Assembly (NCBI RefSeq): GCF_003286085.1
Contig: NW_020825294.1
Coordinates: 14,220,501 to 14,284,500 of the forward strand
Length of the DNA stretch: 64,000 nt
Direction of reading: 5' to 3'
DNA from: Drosophila persimilis
Taxonomy: Eukaryota > Arthropoda > Insecta > Diptera > Drosophilidae
Part shown: positions 21,150 through 31,999 of the stretch, in pieces
Layout: the number at the start of each line of letters is the position of its first letter
Position numbering within the stretch: position 1 is the stretch's first letter
The notes under the pieces: generated by a model
The model's database searches: none
Seen by the model: only the letters and a program-made list of their open reading frames with translations
Told to the model about the DNA's origin: nothing
Translations under genes and position numbers: made by a program

Positions 21150-22067
21150 TTGCTTCAGAACAAAGTCGTTTTCATTCCCAAGGCAGGCAAGTCCTCCCGC
21201 ACTGCCCCAAAAGATTTCAGACCCATTAGTCTATCGTCTTTGCTTCTGAAGGCGATGGAACGGCTCCTGGGGCTGCATTTCACGGCGTGTATTCCGCACA
21301 GTCTGATCTCAGACTCCCAGCATGCCTATCGGAAGGGAAGATCTACCGAAACGGCCCCACAATCAATCACATCGATCATCGAAGCGTCCCTTAACTTTAA
21401 GGAGTACAACTTAGTAGCCTTCCTCGACATAGAAGGCGCCTTTAATAACATCCTTCCGACCGCCATCACTGGCGCACTGACGGACCTAGGGGATGACTTC
21501 AGGACGGTGAGCCTTATCGATCAGATGCTACAATGCAGGACGGTTGAGGCATCACTGGGGACGTCAACGTCCACCAGATTTGTCAGCAGAGGCACACTGC
21601 AGGGCGGAGTCCTCTCGGCCCTCCTATGGAACGCGCCAGTCAACGAACTGCTGCGGGAGATAGAGGGGGGTGGCTGACGCGTTGTGGCGTATGCGGACGA
21701 TGTTGCCATAACATTCTCCGGTCAATTTTCGCAGACGTTGTGTGAGTGCATGACAAGTACTCTCACGAAGATGTCGAGATGGGCAGACAAATGCGGGTTG
21801 GGAGTCAACCCGTCTAAAACGGAACTTCTGCTCTTCACTAAGAAGTACAAAGTCCCGGTACTGACTCCCCCAAAACTCTATGGGGAAGCGCTAGCCTTTA
21901 GCAACAATGCCAAGTATGTTGGCCTAAACCTCGACAGAAAGCTCGATTGGATACTGAGCATAGAGGGTAGAGTAAAGAAGGCCACAGTGGCCCTCCATAC
22001 AATCATGCTCTATGGAGTGGTAGTCTGGTGGCCAGCCCTAATGAACTTGTCTGAACAGACTCAGTAG
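21150..22067 (+). pseudogene. LOA-clade element 2, reverse transcriptase
   Basis: Frame 21150-21677 carries KVVFIPKAGKSS, FRPISLSSLLLKAMERL, FLDIEGAFNN (first Asp) and GTLQGGVLSALLWN. A stop at 21675-21677 lies just before the second segment 21684-22067, which carries VVAYADDVAITFSG (catalytic YADD), GLGVNPSKTELLLFTKKYK, YVGLNLDRKLDW and the thumb region. FLDIEGAFNN and the downstream RNase H place it in the LOA clade rather than Jockey or R1. Apart from the stop and a late break near 22010 the domain is well preserved, so it is a younger relic than the LOA copy at 2.1-4.6 kb. Confidence 0.8.
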
Positions 22068-22079
22068 AGCTATGTAGAG

Positions 22080-22111
<32 letters not shown>

Positions 22112-22740
22112 TCTGCCGAAGCAAGAGCATAAATGGACCGCGTCCGCGGTTGAGCACTCGGGAATCCTGACCAGACTCCCGCAATTATCGGAGAGGACAG
22201 ATTATTGTATCCCCAGTGATCACCTCTCGACGCCTTTCTAGGTATCAATCCCACCTAGGGAGGACTGGTAGATGGGCGAACCAGGACCTGCAAATGTCCA
22301 CCTCTACACTGATGGCTCAAAGTTAGACGGCCGCGTGGGAGGCGGAGTCTGTAGTGTGTTCCAAGCGGAGGTTGTGGCCATCAAGGAGGCCATTCCTATC
22401 GTCTCCAAACTACTTCTAGACACGCACTTAGAGTCCGTCTTCTCGGACAGCCAAGCAGCTATTAAAGCTTTAGGCTCAATATAGTAGAGCTCAGTGACTG
22501 TAAACGACTGCCGCAGGTCTCTACACGAGATCGAAGAGAAGTTAGATCTCTTTCTTAAATGGGTCCCCGGACATAGGGACATCGCGGGGAATAATGCCGC
22601 CGACGAGCTAGCCAGGCAAGGCACTACAAATCCTCTCCTATTAGAGAGGGAGCAAGTAACGATGCCCTTAGCTACGTGTAGATGGCAGCGGGAGATGGCA
22701 GCAAACCATCTCCTGTAAAGTCTCGAGATCGATATGGCCA
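22068..22740 (+). pseudogene. LOA-clade element 2, RNase H
   Basis: Frame 22272-22484 carries VHLYTDGSKLDGRVGGGVCS (first catalytic Asp), FQAEVVAIKEA (Glu) and SDSQAAIKAL (Asp); after a stop at 22482, 22494-22718 carries KWVPGHRDIAGNNAADELAR (His and Asp). All RNase HI catalytic positions are visible. The segment 22068-22271 is the decayed RT C-terminal linker. The tail shows the expected post-RNase H sequence but lacks the CCHC-like block present at 57030-57130. Confidence 0.75.
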
Positions 22741-22974
22741 TATTGCTCCCCCAGATCCCACCTTTACTTAACCTAACTTTACTTGCATAGTGGATCTTTA
22801 ATGAGTATGGATCTATCGCTAGGGATAGTCCAGGGTATATCAATAGGAGGAGGAGTAAGAGTTTGACTGCAGGAGCAAGTAGACGTGCGTTGAGAACGAA
22901 GAAAAAGACACTTATCTGTAACCACTCGAAGTTAAAACAAATACGATAAAACGACGTGTGGCGTATATTTTATG
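22741..22974. other. LOA 3' region and short spacer
   Basis: Contains probable LOA 3' UTR. The boundary with the following BEL fragment is not sharp. Confidence 0.3.
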
Positions 22975-24030
22975 GAGTTTCTGGAGCGGATTCTTATTCA
23001 CTTGTGGGGAGCCCACCAAGGATCCCTACAATTAGCGACCCCACATTAAGCAATGTAGAGAAGTTTAATCTTATTAGCTTGCTTAGAAAAAGAAGCGCAG
23101 GAGTAGTAGTAGGCTTACCAAGTCAACGAGCAGAATTATCCTTAGTGCCAAGAAGGAAGTGTATGATGACGATTGCTTAATATTTTAAAATAAATATTTA
23201 CAAAACATGCAAGCTTTCAGTCGCAACCCGCTTTCAGTTTGAAAGTTGCCGCAAAAGGGCACATTGTTTAAAAGTGAAAATCTTCACATTGCAGAGTCTG
23301 TTCAAAACCGCATCTTACTTTGTTATCATTCACAAGCCCAGCTGCGTTGAACAATTAGCCTGTAAGTACTTCGAATGTAGTTTCCACTAGTTTCTAATCA
23401 TGCAGTGGCACTCGACAATGATCAAGTTATTTTACCCACAGCCAGCCATAGTATTGCTCGACTCCGGATCTCAAGTAAACTTTATCAGGATGAATTGCCA
23501 AAAAGTTTACAGCTAAAGATAACTCGAAGGATATTAGCTTGTGAGGTATTGGGAATCTGCTCTCGTATACACCCAATTGAAATGGTGGTTTTGTGATCAT
23601 TAAATCAATTTACTCGCCACCCAGAACAGGCTGTTCCTCCTACATACCTGGTACTGAGAACTCTCCAAATAAGTAACTAGAAATTAATTTGTTATTAGGT
23701 GGAGACACCTTTTCGATATTTAAAGTAATGGTCAAGTCTATGGTGTCTGGACGTTGCAAGTCCAAAGGCCCTCCAGCTACATTAACTTGCTCTATGGTGA
23801 GCACAGTTAAAGAAGCCTGCCGGCTCGACAGCTTGCTCAAATTTTTCTGGGTGTTAGAAAATGTTCCAAATGCATCTTATGAAATTTTTACCCCGAAGAA
23901 ATGATGCGTGTAAAATCCTTTATTGACACCATCACACGATTACCCTCCGGTCGATTGCAAGCTTCGTTGCCTTTTAGGTCAAGCTCGACAATTCTCGGTT
24001 CATCTTTTGAGACAGCTAGATGGAGCCACA
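22975..24030 (+). pseudogene. BEL/Pao fragment (gag to protease), old copy
   Basis: In changing frames: DPTLSNVEKFNLISLLRKRS, VVVGLPS and YDDDCLIF (the gag domain DUF1759), a degraded zinc-knuckle piece HCRVCSKPH (near 23290), LLDSGSQVNFIRMN (protease DSG at about 23458), LLLGGDTFSIFKV (23690, DUF1758-like) and ITRLPSGRLQASLPFRSS (23935-23990). The order matches the full BEL element that starts 220 bp downstream, and motifs such as VYDNDCLIF recur there, but the sequence differs, so it is a separate relative. Internal deletions separate each block. Confidence 0.65.
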
Positions 24031-24246
24031 TGGTTTCATATCGTATTTATATATAGTTATATATAGTTGGAGCGGCTGGATGGGTAGCCGTTCCTATAGG
24101 CCACTTTGCTGAGATTTCGCTGTCGCAAACCCGAAAACAAATGTTCCCCAGGTTTTTAGTCGGTTTAATAGAATTTTGTTAGATCTATATTTATTACAAA
24201 AGGTGGGGTTAATCCAATTCCTAGTTTTTATAATGATAACAATAAC
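24031..24246. other. Short spacer left of the BEL element
   Basis: Unrecognised. It ends in ATAAC (24242-24246), the likely target duplication of the BEL insertion. Confidence 0.4.
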
Positions 24247-24547
24247 TGTAGCGCCATTTGGCTTATAATTTGTATTAGAATAAGATTAGGATCGAATTTG
24301 ATTAAGTCTAGTATAAGTTAGGCTGGGGTAAAGCGGGAGCGCAATAAAAGCTCGGTCTCTCGCTCTTGGCGAATTCGCCCCGCTTTGCCACCGTAGGTAC
24401 GATAGGCTTAAAAGAAATTGTTTGAATATAGGGAGTCGACAAAATCTATTGAAAACGAACGCACGCACCATAATTTTTTCGTCGTAAAATACATTAATTT
24501 GCAGCCACCCAAAGTTTTCGGTATTTCATATTTAGAAAAACTATGCA
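24247..24547 (+). repeat. BEL/Pao 5' LTR
   Basis: Begins TGTAGCGCCATTTGGC and matches 30678-30975 over 298 bp. It contains GGGAGCGCAATAAAAGCTCG (a possible TATA-like/poly(A) region AATAAAAG) and CTCGCTCTTGGCGAATTCGC. The match stops after AGAAAAACTAT; this LTR then reads GCA while the 3' LTR continues TCTAAAATTTCA, so the exact end is uncertain. Confidence 0.85.
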
Positions 24548-25708
24548 AACTACGCATATTAAAAGTATTAATTAAAAGTGGAAGGCAAAAGTGACAGTGA
24601 CACGAGTGAAAAATAAATAATATTTATCAACCTAAATATGTATGTATGGACATATGTATGTACATATGCCCAAATCTAAATTGCCAAATTGACCGCGACG
24701 TGTGTGCAAGAGAACAGCAAATAAACTGAAAATCACCGCGTCGGTCGTGCAATACCCTGTCTGCAGCTACATACATACATACATATACCAAAGGAGAGCC
24801 AAGTGGGAGCATCCAGCACCTGGATTTTCCGATCTGATAAAGAGGTATCTGTGCAAAAAATTGAAAGCTCGAGTGAAGATGCAAAGATTAAAAAACTCGC
24901 AATTAGTGTCTTGTGCTGAAACAATTGCACCTCGCTTTCAATTCTTGGCACATACGTATGACATAGTAGAGCTAGATTTGCATGCTGTAGTTAGAGTTGA
25001 GCATACATATATTAATACATATACATACACCGAACCATCGTGGACGCAACACATATATGTAACTCATTTAACTGCAATCGCTGTCACCACTTCCCCCTTT
25101 CTCGTTTTCGTTGTGACAAATATACATATTTATAGTTGGGTCGTTGGCCACGCAAGCATACCAATACGCAGCTGCAGCGGTGAATTTTTCGTTTCGCTCA
25201 TCACTGTTGCTTATTGCTGTTCTTTTTCTTTGGAGAGCTTGATCCAAACCAAACACCAAGTGACGCGCTACCCTGTTTTCGTCTGGTATATTCGTTTGGT
25301 GTCAGTAGGATCCAACTATCAATTAAGACAAAGTCGTGCTTCGCAAATCAATTTAGCGTCGATCGTCGTCGGTGCATACGTATAAACAACATCCAGTTTT
25401 CAGAACTACAGCGGTGAATTTTTCGTTTCGCTTTCGCTCCTCACCATTTCTTATCGCTGCTCTTTTTGTTTGGGTTTCGTTTACGCGCCAGCCAAGCGAC
25501 GCTCTACTCTAAATTGGTCGGGTATATTGATTTTTAGCTCGTTGGGTACAACCACAAACTGGATACGTAAGCACTTGAGCTAAGTGACGCAATACCCCAA
25601 ATTTTTCGGGTATATTGGTTTTTTACCTCGTTTGGGTACAATTACCCATTATTTCATTGAGTGACTCGGCATTGAATACGATTATTAGAAACGACCTTTC
25701 ATCTTCAG
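24548..25708 (+). other. BEL/Pao long 5' leader with internal duplication
   Basis: Non-coding leader of about 1.1 kb. A block GGTGAATTTTTCGTTTCGCT occurs at about 25179 and 25412 with similar following sequence, and GGGTATATTG(A/G)TTTTTA occurs near 25520 and 25609, so the leader contains diverged ~230-bp and ~90-bp repeats. An uninterrupted frame 24702-25385 has no recognised domain and is composed of ATACATACAT-type repeats, so it is not called as a gene. Confidence 0.5.
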
Positions 25709-26538
25709 TTGCTTGTATTGAGAATCAATTTGACCTCAAAAGCCAACAATATCGCCCTTGAAGAGCTGAAGAAAAAGCGCAGTTGCCGTGTCAAAGGCAT
25801 TCGTTTATTAGCGGATCGTTTAGAAGCGGGGGATATTCCGCTGGTATTGACGGAGCTCGAGTGCAGACTCGAAACGCTGATGCGTAGCATTGACACGGCA
25901 CGCGAACTTCAGGAGAAGATTGAAGATATAGACATTGACGATGAATTTGGAGTCGAGTTGGAAGAACTCTCAATTGTCACAAAGGCAAAATTAATGTCTC
26001 TCATTTGCGCATTGAAGACAGCTGCTGAGACAAAACCGGCAGTACCAGCTTATGGTGGCCCAACTCGTGCTCGCCGAAGTTAGCTCTGCCGCAGTTCAGC
26101 GGCAACTTTTCGGACTTTAAAAACTTCATAGGTTTATTTGAGACTCTAGTTTACAATGACGAAAGCATTCCAATTATCGAAAGGTTCAACCATTTGCTTT
26201 CGTGTCTCTCCGGTGAAGCGTTGGGAATAGTTAGGGCTTTCCAAGTAACCGAGACCAGCTACGAGAAAGCAATGGCTAGCTTAAAACGGGTGTACGATAA
26301 TGATTGTCTGATCTTTAAAAATCACATTGATGCCCTATTTAGTCTTCCCAAAATGACCCAGCAATCAGCATCGTTCTTAAGGAACCTTATCGATACCGCC
26401 TCATCCATATATGGTTCGTTGTTGTCGATAGGCGATGATTATTCATCTCGTCTTGAGCAGAGTCGATCCGGTGACCAAAGAGAAATGGGAAGAACAGCTC
26501 GATTATGAGAAGCTGCGTTTTGGACTGTCTGTGATAAG
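25709..26538 (+). pseudogene. BEL/Pao gag (DUF1759 domain)
   Basis: The frame from about 25709 lacks an ATG in view and encodes an N-terminal helical region (LEELKKKRSCRVKGIRLLAD, then ETLMRSIDTARELQEKIEDI). After a one-frame shift near 26084 it continues as LPQFSGNFSDFKNFIGLFET, IIERFNHLLSCLSGEALGIV, YEKAMASLKRVYDNDCLIFK: the DUF1759 capsid-like domain. A second shift near 26440 leads to VDPVTKEKWEEQLDYEKLRF. Gag assembles the particle; this copy is broken twice. Confidence 0.8.
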
Positions 26539-27297
26539 TTGCTTAATTGCAGACATCAGCATCTTTCGACCGAAAATTCGGACAAACCAAAGCAGGAGCA
26601 GAAAGCTGTGCCAAGCAAGCCGCATAATCGGAGCTCATTCGCGTGTTCCACCGCGAATACCAAAAATCAACAATGCAGCTACTGCAATGCGAAAGGCCAT
26701 TTGATGACAGATTGCAGTCCATTTGGTCGGCTGGCAGTAATGCAAAGGTTCGAATTCGCAAAAACTGCATCCCTGTGCATCAATTGTCTGCAACAAGGCC
26801 ACTCTGTAGTACGATGCAAAGCTAAGAAGTGTCGAGTGTGTGGCTGCTCACACCATACCTTATTGCATAGGTACACAGTGGCGAATAAAAGTCTGGCGTT
26901 ACCATCACCCCCAGAGAATTCTTCTCCTCCTTTCAATCAGAATCAACCTTCCACTTCGCATGCTCTCCATGCGACAGCTATGGATAGAGTTATTCTGGCT
27001 ACGTCGATCGTAAGCGTCCGAACAAATAATGGTGAACATGTTTTGGCCCGAGCTCTGCTTGACTCGGGGTCTCAAACCAATTTTATAACTGAGGACTTAG
27101 CACAGCGCTTACAGATCCGTAGGGAGGAGTCGTGTATCAACTTGCTTGGTATTGGTGAATCCAATTCACAAGTCAAGAAAAATATACACACGGTGGTGAA
27201 GTCGCGAATTACTGGTAGTGAGTTTTCGGTTGATTTCTGGATTTTAAGGTCCATTTCGGGGTATCACCCTGATCAAACACTTAACGTGAGTGACTGA
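26539..27297 (+). pseudogene. BEL/Pao zinc knuckles and aspartic protease
   Basis: Open for 252 codons. Residues from about 45 carry CSYCNAKGHLMTDC (C-x2-C-x4-H-x4-C), then CINCLQQGHSVVRC and CRVCGCSHHTLLH, the nucleocapsid-like clusters of BEL gag. The protease follows with ARALLDSGSQTNFITEDLAQ (DSG active site at about 27062). It ends with a stop at 27295, after which the frame shifts. This is the best-preserved open frame of the element. Confidence 0.85.
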
Positions 27298-28520
27298 AAA
27301 TCCCGAAGAACTTACCACTTGCAGACCCATATTTCTTCAAGCCACAGAAGATAGATATGTTGATAGGTGCAGAAACATTTTTCGAACTTTTATCTGTTGG
27401 TCAGATTCGACAAGGTCCTGACTATCCAACTCTGCAGAAAACGCTTCTCGGCTGGATTGTGTCGGGCAGATACACTCCAAAGGTGACTGCCACCCAAGAA
27501 GCGAGGAATTGTTTGAGTTGTCGAGAAGAGTCAGTGATACACATCGACAGCACATTACAAAAGTTTTGGTCACTGGAAGAATTGCCGTCTTCTCAAAAGT
27601 CTTTATCTCCTGAACACAAGTTATGTGATAAGCATTATAGAAGGACTACTCAGGTCGTGCCTTCAGGTCGGTTTGAAGTAAAACTGCCGTTCAAATCAGA
27701 TCCCAGTATCTTAGGCAACTCCTTTGAAGTGGCTAAACGGCGGTTTTTATCGCTTGAAAAAAGATTGTTCACGTGACCCCGAGTTACAGAAAATGTACTT
27801 GGAGTTCATGGAAGGGTACCTCTCCTTGGGTCACATGTCTACCACAGACAACACAATCCCCAAAACTCCACATTATTTCATTCCACATTAGTGTGTGTTG
27901 AGGCCCGAAAGCACGTTGACCAAGCTCCGCGTTGTTTTCGATGCGTCTTGTAAAACGTCCTCTCAGGTGGCCTTGAACGACATCTTGATGGTCTTTCCTA
28001 CGATACAGGATGAGCTGTATTCGACCTTGCTCTGATTCAGACTACACAGGTACGCCTTGACAGCCGATGTCAAGAAGATGTATCGCCAAGTCTAGGTCGC
28101 TGATACGGATAGACAATACCAGCTCATAGTGTGGAGAAGAGACCTGTCTGAGTCCTTGAGAATATACCAGCTCAACACCGTAACATATGGGACTGGACCA
28201 GCCCCATTTTTGGCTATTCGGTGTTTGAAGAGGTTGAGTGAGTCTGCAAAACTCTCATTCCCTAAAGCTGCTGAAGTTATTGACTCCGACTTCTATGTCG
28301 ATGACATGTTGACTGGTGCTGGTTGCGTAGAGGAGCTAAAGACAATTAAGTCTGATGTGGCTCAGGTTCTTCAAACTGCTGGGTTTGAATTGACTAAATG
28401 GTTTTCGAACTCACCTGAGGTCACCGCATCCGAGAGCACAGTTAAACCGATAACGATCTCGGACTCAAAATCAACTAAGGCGTTAGAAATATCGTGGCTG
28501 CCACACGAAGACGTCTTTTA
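27298..28520 (+). pseudogene. BEL/Pao DUF1758 linker and reverse transcriptase
   Basis: 27357-27776 encodes IGAETFFELLSVGQ, TLLGWIVSGRY, SLEELPSSQ and RFEVKLPFKSDP (linker between protease and RT). Sequence 27777-28128 shows GYLSLGHMSTT, LRVVFDASCKTSSQ, LTADVKKMYRQ (first Asp) with stops at about 27889, 28034 and 28094. 28129-28521 encodes QLNTVTYGTGPAPFLAIRCL and FYVDDMLTGAG, with YVDD at 28294-28305. The catalytic Asp codons survive but several stops interrupt the chain. Confidence 0.85.
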
Positions 28521-29460
28521 GTTCAAAATTGACACGTCAGTTATGGGTCTCCGAGCGACAAAACGGAACATATTATCGGTGACATCAAAGCTGTTTGACC
28601 CCCTTAGCTTGTTAAGTCGTTTAGTAATTAAGGGAAAGATCCTACTGTAGGAGCTTTGGCTTAACAAGCTAGATTGGGATGAGTCAATTCCAATGAACTT
28701 GGAAACAGCATGGAACTTATTAAAAGAATCCTTGGGTTTGTTGGAGAAGATTACCATACCTCGAATTTTTCATACTGATCCCATGTCACCGATTCAAGTA
28801 CATCCCTTTGCCGACGCATCCATGAGAGCTTATGGAGCCTGCGACCATATCCGTAGAAAGACTGCAGAAGGTTTCGAAGTCTCCTTGTTGACTGCAAAGT
28901 CGAAAGTAGCGCCGCTCAAGACGAAAACGCTCCCAAGGCTTGAGTTATGTGCCGCTCACCTTCTTGCATACCTTCTTGTCACCGAATCAAATCGCTACTC
29001 AAGGTTCCAATTGAAAAAATAATAATATACTGGTCAGATTCAGAAGTTACTTGAAGAAGAAAGCTGGCCCAGAAATCCACACTTCGAGCTTTCCGAAGAA
29101 GAGCTACAGATGGAAAGTCGGAAGAAATCGGTCGGATTTGGCCAAGCCAAATTATTTAGTGGATTTAATCGAGGTATGCTCATCACACATCAAACTGCTA
29201 AGAGTGTTCGTTTTCGTGTTCCGCTTTATCCGAAAATGCAAAGACAAAAGTCTCAACTTTGAGAAAATTCCGTCATCCGTAGAATACGACAAGGCGTTTC
29301 TAAAACTAGTCGAAATAACGCAGAAAAATGAGTCTCAAGAAGATATTGAAAGGGTTCGTAAAGGCACCAAGTTAGGCCCCAGTCTTCAGCGTTTGAATCC
29401 CTTCATCCATGAAGAGGCTGGGACTTGGTGCTCTTTTTCGTTGTTGCGAGTTGGTTGCGA
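28521..29460 (+). pseudogene. BEL/Pao RNase H region
   Basis: Carries LSSVTSKLFDPLSLLSRLVI-type sequence on the RT/RNase H connection, then 28693-29022 with HPFADASMRAYGACDHIRRK (RNase H first Asp), SLLTAKSKVAPLKTKTLPRL and ELCAAHLLAYLL (Glu). The region 29023-29460 holds YWSDSE(V)-like sequence at 29030-29046 (a further RNase H Asp) and then connection sequence with frame breaks. Confidence 0.75.
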
Positions 29461-30100
29461 CTAGTTAACGCTCCTATGTCATATAATGCCAAGTTTGCCT
29501 TTTTATTGACAAAACGCTCGCAGTTTGTGCAGACATACGTTCGCTATCTGCATCAAACGAATTTTCATGCCGGCCCATTAGCACTCGTGAGTATCCTTAT
29601 ACAGCGCATTTGGATAGTGAATGCTCAGGCGGTCTACAGGGCGACAGTTAGGTCGTGTATTCGTTGCTTTAAATGAAAGCCACTACTCCACACCCAAATG
29701 ATGGGCAACTTACCCGCAGACCGGCTCCGTGCTCTCCGCCCATTTTCAGTATGTGGCGTTGATTTTTGTGGCCCAGTCTATACGACTCTGAAAATTCGTG
29801 GAAGGTCCCCTTATTAGTCCTACATAGCGTTATTTGTCTGTTTTGCGTCCAAGGCGGTTCATTTAGAAATTGTCTCCGATTTTACGACTAATTCCTTCTT
29901 GTTGGCATTCCAAAGGTTCGTCGGTCGTCGAGGATGTCCGCAACGCGTGAACTGCGACAACGCGACAAATTTCGTCGGAGCAAGTCGCCACTTCAGCGAA
30001 CTGCGGAGGAAGATAGAGGCCGAAGCGGACGCGATACGCGAATTCGCGTCAAGAAGCGGGTGCGAGTTTGCCTTCATACCGCCTTGAGCACCGCACATGG
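29461..30100 (+). pseudogene. BEL/Pao integrase core
   Basis: Bases 29470-29676 encode the H-x-x-H...C-x-x-C zinc region (YLHQTNFHAGPLALV ... CIRCFK). Then VCGVDFCGPVYTT (first Asp, about 29755), ALFVCFASKAVHLEIVSDF, a second frame with VNCDNATNFVGASRHFSEL (second Asp, about 29955) and MGGLWESGVKS (Glu, about 30100). The D-D-E triad can be traced. Stops occur near 29674, 29817 and 30086. Confidence 0.85.
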
Positions 30101-30677
30101 GCGGACTTTGGGAGTCCGGTGTGAAGTCTGGGGCCTACTCCTACGGGCAATCGGAAGCGCTCTCCTCATCGCAGAGGAGCTGGAGACCGTGCTGGTCGGG
30201 ATCGAGGCGGTACTCAACTCGCGCCCGATAGGACCCCTAAGCCCAGACCTAAGCGACGGAGACGCGCTGACTCCCGGGCACCTGCTGACAGGCGGGCCCC
30301 TCATCGCACCCCCAGCACCCAGGACCCCGGACCATGAGGGTCTGAGCTGCTTAAAACGATGGCGGCTTGTCTCGTCAGCCAGGCAAATGTTCTGGCAGCG
30401 ATGGTCCCGGGAGTATGTGCTGGGCTTGCAAATAAGATGCAAGTGGCACCAGGAGGAACCCAACATCAAGAAAGGCGACCTCGTAATCGTCGCCGAGGAC
30501 AACCTGCCCCCTCAACAGTGGCTGCTCGGAAGAGTGGTCGGAACAACCGCAGGGCAGGACGGAAGGGTCAGAGTGGTCGACCTAAGGACAAGCAGCGGAG
30601 CCACGTTAAGGAGGCCAATCCACAAGTTGGTGCTTCTGCCACTGGCTTGAAGACTTCCAGGCCTTTAACGGTGGCGG
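30101..30677 (+). pseudogene. BEL/Pao integrase C-terminal region (DUF5641)
   Basis: Shift into the frame ending at 30650. It encodes EELETVLVGIEAVLNSRPIG, LTPGHLLTGGPLIAPPA, WQRWSREYVLGLQIRCKWHQ, KKGDLVIVAEDNLPPQQWLL and GRVRVVDLRTSSGATLRRPI, ending KLVLLPLA. This SH3-like tail is diagnostic of BEL/Pao pol. A polypurine-like ACGGTGGCGG precedes the 3' LTR at 30678. GC content is higher here than in the 5' half of pol. Confidence 0.85.
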
Positions 30678-30987
30678 TGTAGCGCCATTTGGCTTATAAT
30701 TTGTATTCGAATAAGGTTAGGATCGAATTTGATGAAGTCTAGTGTAAGTTAGGCTAGGGAAAAGCGGGAGCGCAATAAAAGCTCGCTCTCTCGCTCTTGG
30801 CGAATTCGCCCCGCTTTGCCACCGTAGGTACGATAGACTTAAAAGAAATTGTTTGAATATAGGGAGTCGACAAAGTCTATTGAAAACGAACGCACGCACC
30901 ATTATTTTTTCGTCATAAAATACATTAATTTGCAGCCACCCAAAGTTTTCGGTATTTCATATTTAGAAAAACTATTCTAAAATTTCA
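30678..30987 (+). repeat. BEL/Pao 3' LTR
   Basis: Begins TGTAGCGCCATTTGGC, ends CTAAAATTTCA. Aligned to the 5' LTR for 298 bp with scattered substitutions (for example GTATTCGAATAAG versus GTATTAGAATAAG). The last 12 bases have no counterpart in the 5' LTR. ATAAC follows at 30988-30992. Confidence 0.85.
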
Positions 30988-30992
30988 ATAAC

Positions 30993-31629
30993 CATGTCGC
31001 AAACGTACGCGAAATAGACGTAGAATTTGGCTTAATCTGGTCAAATCTGCGAAGCAGAACAGAATATTCTAAAGCAGTTAATTTATTTTAAAGAGTATTA
31101 ATGTATGTGTTTAATCGAGGATTTACACAATAAATTATCTCTATTGGTGTTTTAATAATTGAATTAAGTAACGGTCGCGAATGTATGATCTTTCCAAGTG
31201 TTTGTTTTACTGCATCACCTCACATTCTCCCATAAATAACTTCATATTTTCTTAATAAACAACTTAGTTGGCTTTTAAGCGACTTTGAGCAAAAACTTGT
31301 ATTAATAATCCAATTTCTTAGTAATAGTAAAGGTATTAGTAGAAAATAGTAAAGGAAAAAATAGCTATCGAAATACCTAAGAAGTGATCTTTTGCTTATT
31401 TAAACAGGTTTTCAGTTAATGAAAGTATATTCCAAATGGTTAAATTAGCTGAGTTTAAATCAATAAAAATTAATATCGATACCTCGGAACTTTTTTTATA
31501 TTGACTTAATTTTTTGACTTTGGTTGACATTTCCGATGGAATCCATTTCTACTCCGTTGGATTCAAGCCTAAATGACGATGTTGAGTTAAGTTGCCTTCG
31601 TTAAAAATGACACTGCAGAATAAAACGAA
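30993..31629. other. AT-rich spacer
   Basis: No recognised gene or repeat. Nothing supports a coding function. Confidence 0.4.
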
Positions 31630-31999
31630 GGGGAAAGTTGTGAATTGCTGCTACGCCCGAAATTAATACATTTATACCCGATACTTAGGCAATATGGCTC
31701 TCCTAAAGGAGTGTGTGCGACAGACACAGAAAATCAGTCAGCACGTGTCGGGCGCTGCATATTGATTTGCTCCTTTTGGTTATAATAATTCGTGGACGTT
31801 AACACGCAATGACTGCATCTTTCAAGAGGCGATGCAATTACTGCACCGTCAAGTGGCCCGTGTGACACCAGCAGAAGGCTGTTACGCGAGCATGCAGGGA
31901 AGATGGCTGTTAGACTAATATTCGAGGAAGATTAGCACTAAAGTTTCTATGAGAACTAGTCATGCATTCAAAATAAATATAAAAATACCACTACAATTA

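Larger units (their letters stand above)
24247..30987 (+). mobile_element. BEL/Pao LTR retrotransposon, complete in outline but inactive
   Basis: About 6.7 kb with LTRs at both ends and gag, protease, RT, RNase H, integrase and the DUF5641 tail in order. ATAAC flanks both ends (24242-24246 and 30988-30992), fitting the 5-bp duplication of BEL integrases. LTRs differ at a modest number of sites over the first 298 bp, so the insertion is not new. The coding part has at least eight stops or frameshifts. BEL elements replicate through virus-like particles in the cytoplasm and integrate cDNA. Confidence 0.9.

Noticed and set aside
24702-25385. A 227-codon open frame in the BEL leader
   Set aside because: It is made of ATACATACAT-like repeats with no domain, lies in a region that is non-coding in such elements, and overlaps the internal leader duplication.
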